Source of the DNA: Bacteroidota bacterium
GTDB lineage: Bacteria > Bacteroidota > Bacteroidia > B-17B0 > Aurantibacillaceae
Length of the DNA: 64,000 nucleotides
Assembly (NCBI GenBank): GCA_020162035.1
Contig: JAIUNM010000019.1
Location: 1 to 64,000, forward strand
Reading direction: 5' to 3'
Part shown: in pieces, positions 18,345 through 27,501 of the stretch
Layout: each line of letters begins with the position of its first letter
How positions within the stretch are numbered: the first letter of the stretch is position 1
Position numbers and translations under genes: made by a program
Notes under the pieces: model-generated
Database searches by the model: none
The model's input: the letters and a program-made list of their open reading frames with translations, nothing else
What the model was told of the DNA's origin: nothing

Positions 18345-19160
18345 ATGAAAAAATTTAAATTATATATTTTTTTAATTGTATGTGTTTTATTTAGTAATCA
18401 TATAATTTCACAAGATTGTGGTATGTTAAAAATTAAAAATGTTGCGTCAAAACAAGAACAGTTTATTGCAACTTTAAATGGTGTTAGGTTATTAAATACA
18501 TACACTACAAACTTAACTTTTACCTGTTTAACTGAACAAAGCTATACGGTACAATTATTAATTGCTGGCGTTTCAAACCCAATGCTATTTAATGCATACA
18601 GCTCACCTAACTATATATGTACTTATATATTAAATAAAGACATGTTTAATAGATATTCATTAGTCTTAGAAAATAAAAGTTTAATAAATTTCAACGACCC
18701 TTCTAATTCGGTTTCTACTCCTACTCTTGTTCCTACTTACACCGCGGCTTCTACGCCAACAGTTATAGAAAGTTCGGTAACAATTGCAATACCAACAGAA
18801 ACCACAAACACTCAATTAACTCAAAATTCTTCTAATAATTCAAATACTTTAACAACTACTCCTACACCAACAGTAATAAGCGACAATGAATTTAATGGAA
18901 TAATAAATATGCTTAAAAAAGAACATATTGAAACAAATAGATTAAACTTAGCAAAAACTTTTTTAAAAAATAAAAACATAAATTCATCTCAAGTTGTTAA
19001 AGCATTAAATACGTTTTATTTAGAAAGAAATAAATTAGATATATCAAAACATTTATATGCGCAAACTATAGATAAATCAAACTATTATAATGTAATTAAT
19101 AATTTATCGCTTAGTGGAAGTAAAAAAGAATTATCTGAATACATTAATAATTTTAAATAA
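18345..19160 (+). CDS. secreted DUF4476 domain protein
   Basis: A 271-residue exported protein. A signal peptide (about 1-23, ending IISQ) is followed by a small N-terminal domain (about 25-120), a Thr/Ser/Pro-rich flexible linker (about 125-180) and a C-terminal helical domain (about 182-271) of the DUF4476 type, starting SDNEFNGIINMLKKE. DUF4476 is frequent in Bacteroidota exported proteins and has no known activity. The gene stands alone, convergent with the barrel gene downstream (one base between their ends). Confidence 0.7.
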   Translation: MKKFKLYIFLIVCVLFSNHIISQDCGMLKIKNVASKQEQFIATLNGVRLLNTYTTNLTFTCLTEQSYTVQLLIAGVSNPMLFNAYSSPNYICTYILNKDMFNRYSLVLENKSLINFNDPSNSVSTPTLVPTYTAASTPTVIESSVTIAIPTETTNTQLTQNSSNNSNTLTTTPTPTVISDNEFNGIINMLKKEHIETNRLNLAKTFLKNKNINSSQVVKALNTFYLERNKLDISKHLYAQTIDKSNYYNVINNLSLSGSKKELSEYINNFK

Positions 19161-19161
19161 A

Positions 19162-20241
19162 TTAAAATGCCTCTCCTAAAGTAAAATAGGGTAAAATTTT
19201 AGCGTTACCAATAGCGGCATCAGTTCTTAAATTTATTTTTTGCTTTTTATCTAAAACAATACGTAATCCTGCGCCATATGTATAATGTGTATTTGTTAAA
19301 TTAAACAATTGCCATTGGCTAGCTACTTGCCCAGCGTTTGCAAAAAGTACAATTCCAATTTGTTTATATAATATTCTTCTATACTCTGTTTGAAATAATA
19401 GTAATTGATTATCTCTATATCTTCCTTCGTAAAACCCTCTCATTCTGTTTGCTCCTCCTAAAACGCCCATTTGATAAAACGGCACCAAGCCTGATGTATA
19501 AGTCGAATAAAAATTAAATGCAAAAATATTATTTTTAAAATTGATGAACTTACTAACATCAATTGTTGCTTTAACATAATTAAAATCGCTTCCAATTTTT
19601 TTATCACCAATTATAATTGAAGATTCAAAATAAATACCTTTAGATGGGAAAAAAATATTATCTCTTGAGTCATATATAGATGTTAAACCTCCAGCAGAAA
19701 CAACTCCACCATTACTTCCAACAATATCACGCTTAATTAATAATCCTGCAGTATCTAAATTATAAAGACTAATGTTATCGTATAAATATTTTACACCAAT
19801 AAAAAATTTAGGATAAACTTTTTTTAATAATGCAATTCTTACTCTTGGATATTTTAAAAAATACCGTTCAGTATTGTTGTTTGATGAATTTCCAATGCCA
19901 TAGAACAAGTAATTAAAATTATAATAACCTACCTCTCCATTTATTTGGTAAGTTCTGTTTTTAAAAAATAAATTAAACGGTACATAAAATAGCACTTGTT
20001 TGTTTTGGGTATATATCCCAATAAAACTTATTTTAGATTGAGGAGCTCCTATAGTATCATTTTTAAAATTAAAAGATGTAAAACCACTTGCTCCAAAAGC
20101 AAATCTAGTTTCGGGTGTATAATAAATTATAGGAAAACCAAAGTAAAAAGGTTTGTTTTTTTTTTGTTGAAGTGTATCATTTTGACCTTTAAACTTAAAA
20201 ACAACAAAAAAAGAAATTGTAATTAAAAACAAAAAACGCAA
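19162..20241 (-). CDS. BamA/TamA-type outer-membrane barrel protein
   Basis: A 359-residue protein with a signal peptide (about 1-19, ending FKGQ) and a C-terminal barrel resembling the surface-antigen D15 (Omp85) domain. Alternating aromatic strands run throughout, GVLGGANRMRGFYEGRYRDNQ near residues 260-280 looks like the Omp85 VRGF/Y motif region, and the last strand ends in Phe (TLGEAF). Without POTRA repeats it is shorter than BamA, so it is more likely one of the small accessory Omp85 relatives of this phylum than the essential assembly factor. Transcribed away from rpsF. Confidence 0.72.
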   Translation of the reverse strand: MRFLFLITISFFVVFKFKGQNDTLQQKKNKPFYFGFPIIYYTPETRFAFGASGFTSFNFKNDTIGAPQSKISFIGIYTQNKQVLFYVPFNLFFKNRTYQINGEVGYYNFNYLFYGIGNSSNNNTERYFLKYPRVRIALLKKVYPKFFIGVKYLYDNISLYNLDTAGLLIKRDIVGSNGGVVSAGGLTSIYDSRDNIFFPSKGIYFESSIIIGDKKIGSDFNYVKATIDVSKFINFKNNIFAFNFYSTYTSGLVPFYQMGVLGGANRMRGFYEGRYRDNQLLLFQTEYRRILYKQIGIVLFANAGQVASQWQLFNLTNTHYTYGAGLRIVLDKKQKINLRTDAAIGNAKILPYFTLGEAF

Positions 20242-20548
20242 GTAAACACTTTTAGTTATTTTATAATCTTTAATAATATTTGATTGGCTGTTTTATTAAA
20301 ATTAATTCGCGAATTTAATTAAACTTAAATTATTTATAGTTTAAAAATATCTTAGTATAATACCCACAATATAATAATAATTAGAAAATCATCTACTTTC
20401 AATAATTATACTTTAATTTAAAGCATGCAAGACATAGCATTTCAATTTAAAAAGCCATTCAAACACTCAACTTTTTGATTTTCAATTAATTAAAATAAAC
20501 ACACCATTCATTTATTTTATATTTTTAGTTAATTATTTTACAAAAAAT
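20242..20548. other. 307-bp divergent intergenic region
   Basis: This stretch separates the minus-strand barrel gene from rpsF. It is very AT-rich and holds no convincing gene, RNA or repeat; the rpsF promoter element lies just beyond its right end. Confidence 0.5.
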
Positions 20549-20551
20549 GTG

Positions 20552-20559
20552 TATATTTG
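20552..20559 (+). promoter_or_regulatory. -7 promoter element for rpsF-rpsR-rplI
   Basis: TATATTTG matches TAnnTTTG and is followed after about seven bases by a likely transcription start, some 20 bases before the rpsF ATG at 20579. A weak TTAG at 20526-20529 could serve as the -33 element. Confidence 0.6.
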
Positions 20560-20578
20560 CACCCCAATTTATAAAACA

Positions 20579-20950
20579 ATGAGTAAACATTATGAGACGG
20601 TCTTCATTTTAACTCCCGTTTTGTCTGATGATCAGGCAAAGGAGGCCGCAAAAAAATTTAAAAAAACCATTACCGATTTGGGAGGCAAGGTAGTGAACGA
20701 AGAAAACTGGGGCTTAAAAAAATTAGCTTACCCAATTCAAAAGAAAACAACAGGGTTTTACCACCTAATTGAATTTACTGGCGAAGGGGAAGAAATAATT
20801 AATACCCTTGAAGTAACTTACAAACGTGATGAGCGTATCTTACGTTTTTTAACTGTAGCTTTAGATAAACATGCTATAGCTTATGCTGAAAAACGCAGAG
20901 GTAAAGTATCTGAAGGTAAAACTAAAAAGAAAGAAAGCGCAAACGCTTAA
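20579..20950 (+). CDS. rpsF: 30S ribosomal protein bS6
   Basis: About 123 residues from the ATG at 20579. A further in-frame codon upstream overlaps the promoter, and the protein begins [19 protein letters not shown] as bS6 normally does. It binds 16S rRNA in the platform together with bS18, encoded next. The lysine-rich C-terminal tail ([10 protein letters not shown]) is typical. There is no Shine-Dalgarno; the start is preceded by A-rich sequence, as usual in Bacteroidota. First gene of rpsF-rpsR-rplI. Confidence 0.95.
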   Translation: MSKHYETVFILTPVLSDDQAKEAAKKFKKTITDLGGKVVNEENWGLKKLAYPIQKKTTGFYHLIEFTGEGEEIINTLEVTYKRDERILRFLTVALDKHAIAYAEKRRGKVSEGKTKKKESANA

Positions 20951-20975
20951 TGGTTTAACTTTTTAAATTAAAAAA

Positions 20976-21242
20976 ATGAGCACATCAAAAGATATTAGAT
21001 ATTTAAATCCTCAACAAAGCGAGGTTAAAAAGAAAAAATATTGTCGCTTTCAAAAAAGCGGTATTAAATATATTGATTACAAAGACCCAGATTTTTTATT
21101 AAAATTTGTAAACGAACAAGGAAAATTATTACCTCGTCGTTTAACTGGTACTTCTCTAAAATTTCAACGTAAAGTGGCACAAGCTGTTAAACGTGCGCGC
21201 CATTTATCATTAATGCCATACGTAGCAGATTTAATGAAATAA
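20976..21242 (+). CDS. rpsR: 30S ribosomal protein bS18
   Basis: 88 residues with the conserved [19 protein letters not shown] start and a C-terminal [29 protein letters not shown] region, the rRNA-binding helices of bS18. It forms a heterodimer with bS6. In Bacteroidota bS6, bS18 and bS21 have been shown to cover the anti-Shine-Dalgarno end of 16S rRNA. The ATG follows a run of seven A and no Shine-Dalgarno. Confidence 0.97.
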   Translation: MSTSKDIRYLNPQQSEVKKKKYCRFQKSGIKYIDYKDPDFLLKFVNEQGKLLPRRLTGTSLKFQRKVAQAVKRARHLSLMPYVADLMK

Positions 21243-21247
21243 TAAGT

Positions 21248-21255
21248 AAAGGAGG
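21248..21255 (+). promoter_or_regulatory. perfect Shine-Dalgarno before rplI
   Basis: AAAGGAGG lies six bases before the rplI ATG. It is complementary to the 3' end of 16S rRNA and stands out because rpsF, rpsR and nearly every other start in the window lack such a sequence. Confidence 0.75.
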
Positions 21256-21261
21256 AAAACA

Positions 21262-21708
21262 ATGGAAATTATTTTAAAACAAGACATTAAAGGTTTAGGC
21301 TTTAAAGACGATAAAGTTGAAGTTCGTAACGGATACGGAAGAAATTTTTTAATTCCTAAAGGAATGGCAATTTTAGCAACTGAAAGTGCTAAAAAAATGC
21401 ATGCCGAAATTTTAAAGCAAAAAGCTTTTAAAGAAGATAAATTAAGAAAAGAAGCTACTGCAAATGCCGAAAAATTAGCTACATTAACTATTAAAGTTGG
21501 TGCTAAAGCTGGCGAAAGTGGTAAAATTTTTGGTTCAGTTACAACAATTCAAATTGCCGAAGCTTTACAAAAAGCAGGTTATGCAATTGAACGTAAAAAC
21601 ATTGAACTTGGCGAAGATACAATTAAACAAATAGGTGCATACACTGCAAAAGTACGTTTGTTTAAAGAAGTAGTTGCTAACGTAAACTTTGAAGTAGTTG
21701 CTGAATAA
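21262..21708 (+). CDS. rplI: 50S ribosomal protein bL9
   Basis: 148 residues, full length. The N-terminal 23S rRNA-binding domain has the signature GLGFKDDKVEVRNGYGRNFLIPKGMA, followed by the long central helix (about 45-75) and the C-terminal domain (about 80-148, GKIFGSVTTIQIAEAL). Third gene of rpsF-rpsR-rplI; a terminator hairpin follows. Its start alone in this operon has a strong Shine-Dalgarno, hinting at separate translational control. Confidence 0.97.
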   Translation: MEIILKQDIKGLGFKDDKVEVRNGYGRNFLIPKGMAILATESAKKMHAEILKQKAFKEDKLRKEATANAEKLATLTIKVGAKAGESGKIFGSVTTIQIAEALQKAGYAIERKNIELGEDTIKQIGAYTAKVRLFKEVVANVNFEVVAE

Positions 21709-21731
21709 AGTTTAAAACAATTAAATTTTTA

Positions 21732-21764
21732 AAAACCTCAACCTAATAAGTTGAGGTTTTTTAT
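21732..21764 (+). terminator. terminator of rpsF-rpsR-rplI
   Basis: CCTCAAC (21736-21742) pairs with GTTGAGG (21750-21756) around a seven-base loop; flanking A and T runs extend the stem and give a T tract. A standard intrinsic terminator 24 bases after rplI. Confidence 0.85.
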
Positions 21765-21799
21765 TAGTAAAAAGCCTAATTTATTTGCACCTTTGCACA

Positions 21800-22189
21800 A
21801 TGAAATTTTTACACAGACTAAAATTTTACGGAATTGGTTTTGGCATTGGCTTAATTATGGTTTATGCAATGTTTGGTTCTCGTAGTTGCGTTAGCCCTAA
21901 CGAACAAAAAATGCAAGAATTAGTTTATCAAGAATTTGCACTTTCTGATAAAGCAAAATGTAAACTTAAATGTTTAATTAAAAATGAATTGCTCTTAAAA
22001 ATTGAACTTCGTCATTTTGAAGTTAATTACGATTTGAGTGAAGTACATAAAGAACCATTTGGAGAGTATTTTATACAACCCAAAGAAGAATTTAAAAACA
22101 AATACAATTACAAATTAATTATACAAGATTGCGATACAATATCTAGAATTAACGATATAAGCACAACAACAAACTGTAATTGCCCATAA
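21800..22189 (+). CDS. DUF4258-like membrane-anchored protein
   Basis: About 129 residues from the ATG at 21800; a longer reading from a TTG would overlap the likely promoter. One N-terminal transmembrane helix (about 8-26, FYGIGFGIGLIMVYAMFG) is followed by a small domain with several cysteines. The arrangement resembles short Bacteroidota proteins labelled DUF4258, of unknown role. The stop codon shares a base with the tadA start (TAATG), so the two are translationally coupled. Confidence 0.65.
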   Translation: MKFLHRLKFYGIGFGIGLIMVYAMFGSRSCVSPNEQKMQELVYQEFALSDKAKCKLKCLIKNELLLKIELRHFEVNYDLSEVHKEPFGEYFIQPKEEFKNKYNYKLIIQDCDTISRINDISTTTNCNCP

Positions 22190-22629
22190 TGGAAAACCAC
22201 AAAAAATTTATGAAAGAGGCTTTAAAAGAAGCTCAAAAAGCATTTATTTTAGATGAAGTGCCTATTGGGGCTGTTATTGTTGCCGAAAATAAAATTATTG
22301 CTCGCGCCCATAATTTAACTCAACAATTAAATGATGTTACAGCCCATGCAGAAATGCAAGCCATAACCTCAGCAGCAAATTATATAGGTGGTAAATATTT
22401 AACTGATTGTACGCTTTACGTAACAGTAGAACCTTGTTTTATGTGTGCTGGTGCTTTAGGTTGGAGCCAAATATCCAATATAGTTTATGGCGCAGGCGAT
22501 TCTAAAAAAGGATTTTCTCAACTAAATCAATCAATCTTACACCCAAAAACTAAAGTAATTGCTGGCATATTGAGTGAAGAGTGCGAAGCATTGATTAAAG
22601 AATTTTTTCTTAAAAAACGTAAATCTTAA
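22189..22629 (+). CDS. tadA: tRNA-specific adenosine deaminase
   Basis: About 146 residues from the ATG at 22189, which overlaps the preceding stop. It converts adenosine to inosine at the wobble base of tRNA-Arg(ACG). The zinc and catalytic motifs are complete: HAEMQAI near residue 55 (zinc His and proton-shuttling Glu) and PCFMCAGAL near residue 85 (two zinc cysteines). The substrate motif VPIGAVIV is present. Confidence 0.93.
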   Translation: MENHKKFMKEALKEAQKAFILDEVPIGAVIVAENKIIARAHNLTQQLNDVTAHAEMQAITSAANYIGGKYLTDCTLYVTVEPCFMCAGALGWSQISNIVYGAGDSKKGFSQLNQSILHPKTKVIAGILSEECEALIKEFFLKKRKS

Positions 22630-22634
22630 ATTTG
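22627..22634 (+). promoter_or_regulatory. -7 promoter element within the tadA stop region
   Basis: TAAATTTG matches TAnnTTTG and starts on the tadA stop codon, 46 bases before the next gene. It suggests that gene has its own promoter. Confidence 0.4.
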
Positions 22635-22679
22635 TGGTATAATTTTTGAGTATATTTACATAACAAAAAACTAAAAACT

Positions 22680-23099
22680 ATGAAATTAATTAAAACTTTA
22701 GCGTTAAGCTTAATATTAAGTACAGTAGTTATTACTGCAACTGCATCTAATAAACTAACAACAATTACAAAAGCAGTTACAACACCAGATAAAACAATTT
22801 GCATTAAAAACCCTAGTGCAGCTGATGCTGATAAATTTTTCTCTACAATTACAACATTAAATTTTGAAATTTATAAACCAGGAAGCGTAGAGTTTGTTAA
22901 CTCAGTTGTAGAAACTTTAAGAAAAAACCCAACAATTGCAAGCGTAACAATTGGTAAAGTTACTGGCGATTATCACGCAATAACAATTGTATTAAAAAGC
23001 GCAAATTCAAAAGAATTTTTTGTAGGTAACTTTAAACGTGCAGGTTTATTTAATATAAAAATTAATAATAACGACGCAGTAAGTTTAGATAAAATTTAA
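22680..23099 (+). CDS. exported protein of unknown function
   Basis: 139 residues: a signal peptide (about 1-23, LILSTVVITATAS) and a mature part with one cysteine and an alpha/beta pattern (FFSTITTLNFEIYKPGSVEF, then ITIVLKSANSKEFFVGNFKR). I do not recognise the family. It is a single-gene unit, with a candidate promoter at 22627 and a strong terminator after it, so it is probably a real expressed periplasmic protein. Confidence 0.7.
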   Translation: MKLIKTLALSLILSTVVITATASNKLTTITKAVTTPDKTICIKNPSAADADKFFSTITTLNFEIYKPGSVEFVNSVVETLRKNPTIASVTIGKVTGDYHAITIVLKSANSKEFFVGNFKRAGLFNIKINNNDAVSLDKI

Positions 23100-23122
23100 T
23101 ACTAAAATTTAATATTTTTTAT

Positions 23123-23152
23123 GCCAATTCTATAATAGAATTGGCTTTTTTA
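23123..23152 (+). terminator. intrinsic terminator
   Basis: GCCAATTCTA (23123-23132) pairs perfectly with TAGAATTGGC (23136-23145) around a three-base loop and is followed by a T tract. It ends the transcript of the small exported protein. Confidence 0.88.
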
Positions 23153-23166
23153 TTTAATTAAAATCT

Positions 23167-23174
23167 TAAATTTG
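23167..23174 (+). promoter_or_regulatory. -7 promoter element for the deoxyhypusine-synthase-like gene
   Basis: TAAATTTG fits TAnnTTTG, lies just after the terminator and 19 bases before the ATG at 23194. Confidence 0.5.
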
Positions 23175-23193
23175 TTTTTCTAAAAAAAATAAT

Positions 23194-24186
23194 ATGTCAA
23201 CAAATTCTATTTCAAACAAAGGCCCTATTTCTAATTTTATTGCCAACCATTACAAACATTTTAATGCTGCTGCTTTAGTTGATGCGGCTAAAGGTTATGA
23301 AACTCACTTAACCGAAGGCGGTAAAATGATGGTTACACTTGCTGGAGCAATGAGTACTGCCGAATTGGGTAAATCTCTTGCTGAAATGATTCGTCAAGGA
23401 AAAGTTGATATTATTTCTTGTACTGGGGCAAATTTAGAAGAAGACATAATGAATTTAGTTGCACACTCGCACTACAAACGTGTGCCTAATTATCGAGATT
23501 TAAGTCCGCAAGACGAATGGGATTTATTAGAAAACCACTACAATAGAGTTACAGATACTTGTATTCCTGAAGAAGAAGCTTTTCGTCGTTTACAAAAACA
23601 TATTCATAAAATTTGGAGCGATGCCGATAAAGCAGGAGAACGTTATTTCCCGCATGAATTCATGTACAAAATATTAAACAGTGGCGAATTAAAACAATAC
23701 TATGAAATAGATCCGAAAAACAGTTGGATGCTTGCCGCAGCTGAAAAAAATTTACCTATTGTAGTTCCAGGCTGGGAAGATAGTACAATGGGAAACATAT
23801 TTGCAAGTTATGTTATTAAGGGCGAAATTAAAGCTACAACCATGAAAAGTGGTATTGAATACATGGCATGGTTAGCAGATTGGTATGTGAAAAACAGTTC
23901 AGGAAAAGGTATTGGTTTCTTTCAAATTGGTGGTGGTATTGCTGGCGATTTTCCTATTTGTGTTGTACCAATGCTTTATCAAGATATGGAAATGGAAAAT
24001 ATTCCTTTCTGGAGTTATTTCTGTCAAATATCAGATTCAACAACTTCTTATGGTTCGTACTCTGGGGCTGTGCCTAACGAAAAAATTACTTGGGGTAAAT
24101 TAGATATAAATACACCTAAATTTATTGTAGAAAGCGATGCAACAATTGTTGCCCCATTAATGTTTGCCTGGATTTTAGGTTGGTAA
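23194..24186 (+). CDS. deoxyhypusine synthase family protein
   Basis: 330 residues, the length of the DS family. True deoxyhypusine synthase moves an aminobutyl group from spermidine, via NAD and an enzyme-lysine imine, to a lysine of eIF5A. Bacteria lack eIF5A, so bacterial relatives probably act on another amine acceptor. The intermediate-forming lysine of human DHS (Lys329, in SWGK) is kept here as K302 in ITWGKLD, with the active-site Trp at 300. The GGGVVKHH stretch of the human enzyme is GGGIAGDF here, so the Lys287-His288 pair is lost. Chemistry through the lysine is plausible but the substrate must differ. Spermidine-type rearrangement is one possibility; I cannot decide from sequence. 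Confidence 0.85.
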   Translation: MSTNSISNKGPISNFIANHYKHFNAAALVDAAKGYETHLTEGGKMMVTLAGAMSTAELGKSLAEMIRQGKVDIISCTGANLEEDIMNLVAHSHYKRVPNYRDLSPQDEWDLLENHYNRVTDTCIPEEEAFRRLQKHIHKIWSDADKAGERYFPHEFMYKILNSGELKQYYEIDPKNSWMLAAAEKNLPIVVPGWEDSTMGNIFASYVIKGEIKATTMKSGIEYMAWLADWYVKNSSGKGIGFFQIGGGIAGDFPICVVPMLYQDMEMENIPFWSYFCQISDSTTSYGSYSGAVPNEKITWGKLDINTPKFIVESDATIVAPLMFAWILGW

Positions 24187-24191
24187 AAATA

Positions 24192-25178
24192 ATGCTAAGT
24201 TTTTGGAAGCAAATATTAATAAGGGCAATTAAACTTGATAATCCTAACCGTAAAATTACTATTGGAAGTGGATTCCAAGTTTCAAATTATCTGCTTGCTA
24301 AAAGCTATCGGGAGTTTAAAATATCTTTAGTACGCTTATTAAAAGATGTTTTTTTAATAACTGCAGGTATATTTAGCGCAGCCTTTGGATTTAAAGGCTT
24401 TTTGCTATCTAATCATTTTATTGATGGTGGTGCAACAGGCATTTCGCTTTTGCTTGCACAACTAATTAATTTACCTCTTTTTGTTTTTATCATTTTAGTT
24501 AATATCCCATTTATAATTTTAGGGTATAAAGTTTTAGGTAAGTCATTTGCAATTAAAACTTCCTTAGCAATTATTTTACTTTCTATTGTTTTAGTTTTTG
24601 TTCAATTTCCTGATGTTACACACGATAATTTACTTATTGCCGTTTTTGGTGGTTTTTTTCTGGGAGCAGGTATTGGTTTAGCTATTCGTGGTGGTGCAGT
24701 AATTGATGGCACAGAAGTATTAGCAATATTTATTAGTCGTAAAATTGGCGCTTCTATTGGCGATATTGTTTTAGTTTTTAATGTAATTATCTTTTCGGTT
24801 GCTGCATATTTATTAGGAGTTGAAATTGCGCTTTATTCAATGATTACATATTTAGCAGCTTCTAAAACTCTCGATTTTATTGTAGAAGGTATTGAAGAGT
24901 ATGTTGGGGTAACTATAATTTCAACCCACTCAAAAGAAATTAAAGATATGATTGTAAACAATATGAAACATGGTGTTACAGTTTATAATGGCAAAGGTGG
25001 GTACGGAAAAACAGGAGAAGCCCAAAGCAGAGAAATTTTATATACCGTTGTAACACGTATTGAATTTAGCAAACTTAAAACCGAACTCGAAAAAATTGAA
25101 CCAAATATTTTTATGGTAACCCATAGTGTTAAAGATATTAGGGGCGGAATAGTTAAAAAAAGACCCCTAAAACACTAA
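24192..25178 (+). CDS. YitT family membrane protein
   Basis: About 328 residues from the ATG at 24192; an in-frame TTG at 24180 overlaps the previous stop. A short cytoplasmic N-terminus is followed by about five or six transmembrane helices (about 55-235), including the typical GGATGISLLL and GAGIGLAIRGGAVIDGTEVLA segments, and then a soluble DUF2179 domain (about 240-325). YitT proteins are common in Bacteroidota and Firmicutes; their transport role is not established. It lies directly after the deoxyhypusine-synthase-like gene, so the two may form an operon. Confidence 0.88.
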   Translation: MLSFWKQILIRAIKLDNPNRKITIGSGFQVSNYLLAKSYREFKISLVRLLKDVFLITAGIFSAAFGFKGFLLSNHFIDGGATGISLLLAQLINLPLFVFIILVNIPFIILGYKVLGKSFAIKTSLAIILLSIVLVFVQFPDVTHDNLLIAVFGGFFLGAGIGLAIRGGAVIDGTEVLAIFISRKIGASIGDIVLVFNVIIFSVAAYLLGVEIALYSMITYLAASKTLDFIVEGIEEYVGVTIISTHSKEIKDMIVNNMKHGVTVYNGKGGYGKTGEAQSREILYTVVTRIEFSKLKTELEKIEPNIFMVTHSVKDIRGGIVKKRPLKH

Positions 25179-25233
25179 ACTTGCAATTTCTTTGCTTTTT
25201 ATGTACCTTGCGAGTTCCTAATTTCTGTTTATT

Positions 25234-27501
25234 ATGTCAAAATTTAGAAAAGAAGACGCACTTGATTATCATTCTCAAGGTCGTCCTGGAAAAATTGAAG
25301 TTATTCCAACCAAACCATACAGCACTCAACGCGATTTAACCCTAGCCTATAGCCCTGGTGTTGCAGAGCCTTGTTTAGAAATTGAAAAAAATCCTGAAGA
25401 TGCTTATAAGTACACTGCAAAAGGTAATTTAGTGGCTGTAATTAGTAACGGAACCGCAGTTTTAGGCTTGGGAGATATTGGTGCTTTAGCCTCTAAACCA
25501 GTAATGGAAGGTAAAGGACTATTGTTTAAAATTTTTGCAGATATAGATGTTTTTGATATCGAAATTGATACTAAAAACATAGATGAGTTTGTTCAAACTG
25601 TAAAAAATATTGCTCCAACTTTTGGAGGTATTAATTTAGAAGATATTAAAGCGCCCGAGTGTTTTGAAATAGAACGCCGTTTAAAAGAAGAACTAGATAT
25701 TCCTTTAATGCATGACGACCAACACGGAACAGCAATTATTAGTGCAGCTGGTTTAATTAATGCTATTGAATTAAGCGGTAAAAAAATGAGTGATGTTAAA
25801 CTTGTTATTAATGGGGCTGGAGCAAGCGCTAATTCCTGTGCTAAAATGTACATTGCAGTTGGTGTAAAAAAAGAAAACATTACTATGCTTGATAGTAAAG
25901 GTGTAATACACGTTGGCCGTAAAGATTTAGATCAATACAAACAATTTTTTGCATCATCTAACACTAAAATAAATACTCTTGTAGAAGCAATTAAAGGAGC
26001 CGATGTTTTTGTTGGCTTAAGCAAAGGCAATATTTTAAACCAAGATATGGTTAAAAGTATGAATAAAAATTGCGTTGTTTTTGCTCTTGCTAATCCTACT
26101 CCCGAAATTAGTTACGAAGATGCAATTTCTGCTAGGCCGGATATAATTGTGGCAACCGGTAGAAGCGATAACCCTAACCAAGTTAATAATGTTTTAGGTT
26201 TCCCATTTATTTTTAGAGGTGCGTTAGATGTAAGAGCTAATACTATTAACGAAGAAATGAAATTGGCTGCTACTAGAGCCATTGCAGAACTAGCAAAAGA
26301 TGCCGTACCAGATTATGTTAATTTAGCTTATGGCAGTAAAAACTTAAGTTTTGGTTCAGATTATATCATTCCTAAACCAATTGATAACCGTTTAATGAGT
26401 GCTGTTTCTTCTGCTGTTGCAAAAGCAGCAATTGATAGTGGAGTTGCAAAATATAAAATAACAGATTGGGAAGCTTATAAAACAAGTTTAGAAAACCGCT
26501 TAGGTAAAGATAATAAATTAATAAGAAGCTTGGCTAATAAAGCTAAAAACAACCCTAAACGCGTTGTGTTTACCGAAGCCGACACTTATAAAGTTTTAAA
26601 AGCAGCACAATTAGTAAAAGATGAAGGTATTGCAAAACCTATTTTATTAGGCAACAAAGAAAAAATTGCTAACATAGCCAATGAAAATAGTATTGATTTA
26701 TCTGACATGTTAATAATTGACCCTTTAATGGAAGATGAAGTTAAACGTAAAGAATTTGGCGATATACTTTGGAAAAACCGTCAGCGTAGAGGAATTACAC
26801 AACACGATGCTACCAAATTAATGCGCGATAGAAATTATTTTGGTGCCGTGATGGTTGAAACAGGATTGGCAGATGCAATGATAAGTGGATTAACCCGAAA
26901 ATATGGTCAACCTATTAAACCTGCTTTAGAAATTATTGGAGTACAAAAAGGAATAAGTAAAGTAGCCGGTTTATATATTATGGTAACTAAAAAAGGTCCT
27001 TACTTTTTTGCTGATACAACAATGAATGCAAACCCAACTGCCGAAGAGTTAGCAGATATTGCAGTATTAACAGCCAATACAGTTAATCAATTTAATATTA
27101 AGCCACGCATAGCTATGTTAAGCTATTCTAATTTTGGAAGTTCGGAAGGTGAAGTGCCAACAAAAGTTAGAAAAGCAGTTGAAATTTTACATAAAAATTA
27201 CCCTGGTTTAATTGTAGATGGAGATGTACAAGCCAACTTTGCAATAAATAACAGTTTATTAAAAGAACAATTTCCTTTTAGTACATTGGTTGATAAAGAT
27301 GTAAACACATTTATTTTCCCTAATTTATCGGCTGGTAATATTGCCTATAAATTGTTACAAGAACTTGGTGGTGCCGAAGCTATTGGCCCTGTGTTAATGG
27401 GTTTAAATAAACCTGTGCATGTTTTACAACTTGGCAGTAGTGTACGCGAAATTGTAAACATGGTTATTATTTCGGTAGTTGATGCCCAAAATAAAAAATA
27501 A
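25234..27501 (+). CDS. maeB: NADP-dependent malic enzyme with phosphotransacetylase-like domain
   Basis: 755 residues, the MaeB size. The N-terminal part (about 1-430) is the malic enzyme: [12 protein letters not shown], the metal and substrate region [14 protein letters not shown] and [16 protein letters not shown], then a nucleotide-binding [14 protein letters not shown]. It converts malate to pyruvate with CO2 and NADPH. The C-terminal part (about 435-755) resembles phosphotransacetylase; in MaeB it is regulatory (acetyl-CoA feedback) rather than clearly catalytic. It has its own short upstream region. Confidence 0.95.
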   Translation: MSKFRKEDALDYHSQGRPGKIEVIPTKPYSTQRDLTLAYSPGVAEPCLEIEKNPEDAYKYTAKGNLVAVISNGTAVLGLGDIGALASKPVMEGKGLLFKIFADIDVFDIEIDTKNIDEFVQTVKNIAPTFGGINLEDIKAPECFEIERRLKEELDIPLMHDDQHGTAIISAAGLINAIELSGKKMSDVKLVINGAGASANSCAKMYIAVGVKKENITMLDSKGVIHVGRKDLDQYKQFFASSNTKINTLVEAIKGADVFVGLSKGNILNQDMVKSMNKNCVVFALANPTPEISYEDAISARPDIIVATGRSDNPNQVNNVLGFPFIFRGALDVRANTINEEMKLAATRAIAELAKDAVPDYVNLAYGSKNLSFGSDYIIPKPIDNRLMSAVSSAVAKAAIDSGVAKYKITDWEAYKTSLENRLGKDNKLIRSLANKAKNNPKRVVFTEADTYKVLKAAQLVKDEGIAKPILLGNKEKIANIANENSIDLSDMLIIDPLMEDEVKRKEFGDILWKNRQRRGITQHDATKLMRDRNYFGAVMVETGLADAMISGLTRKYGQPIKPALEIIGVQKGISKVAGLYIMVTKKGPYFFADTTMNANPTAEELADIAVLTANTVNQFNIKPRIAMLSYSNFGSSEGEVPTKVRKAVEILHKNYPGLIVDGDVQANFAINNSLLKEQFPFSTLVDKDVNTFIFPNLSAGNIAYKLLQELGGAEAIGPVLMGLNKPVHVLQLGSSVREIVNMVIISVVDAQNKK

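Noticed and set aside
18700-18870. Thr/Pro/Ser-rich low-complexity run in the DUF4476 protein as a repeat element
   Set aside because: It is an ordinary flexible linker between two domains; there is no regular repeat unit at DNA level.
23194-24186. Loss of the catalytic lysine in the deoxyhypusine-synthase-like protein
   Set aside because: At first the changed GGGVVKHH loop suggested it. Counting back from the human C-terminus puts the imine-forming Lys329 in SWGK, and the WGK is kept here (K302). Only the Lys287-His288 pair is missing.
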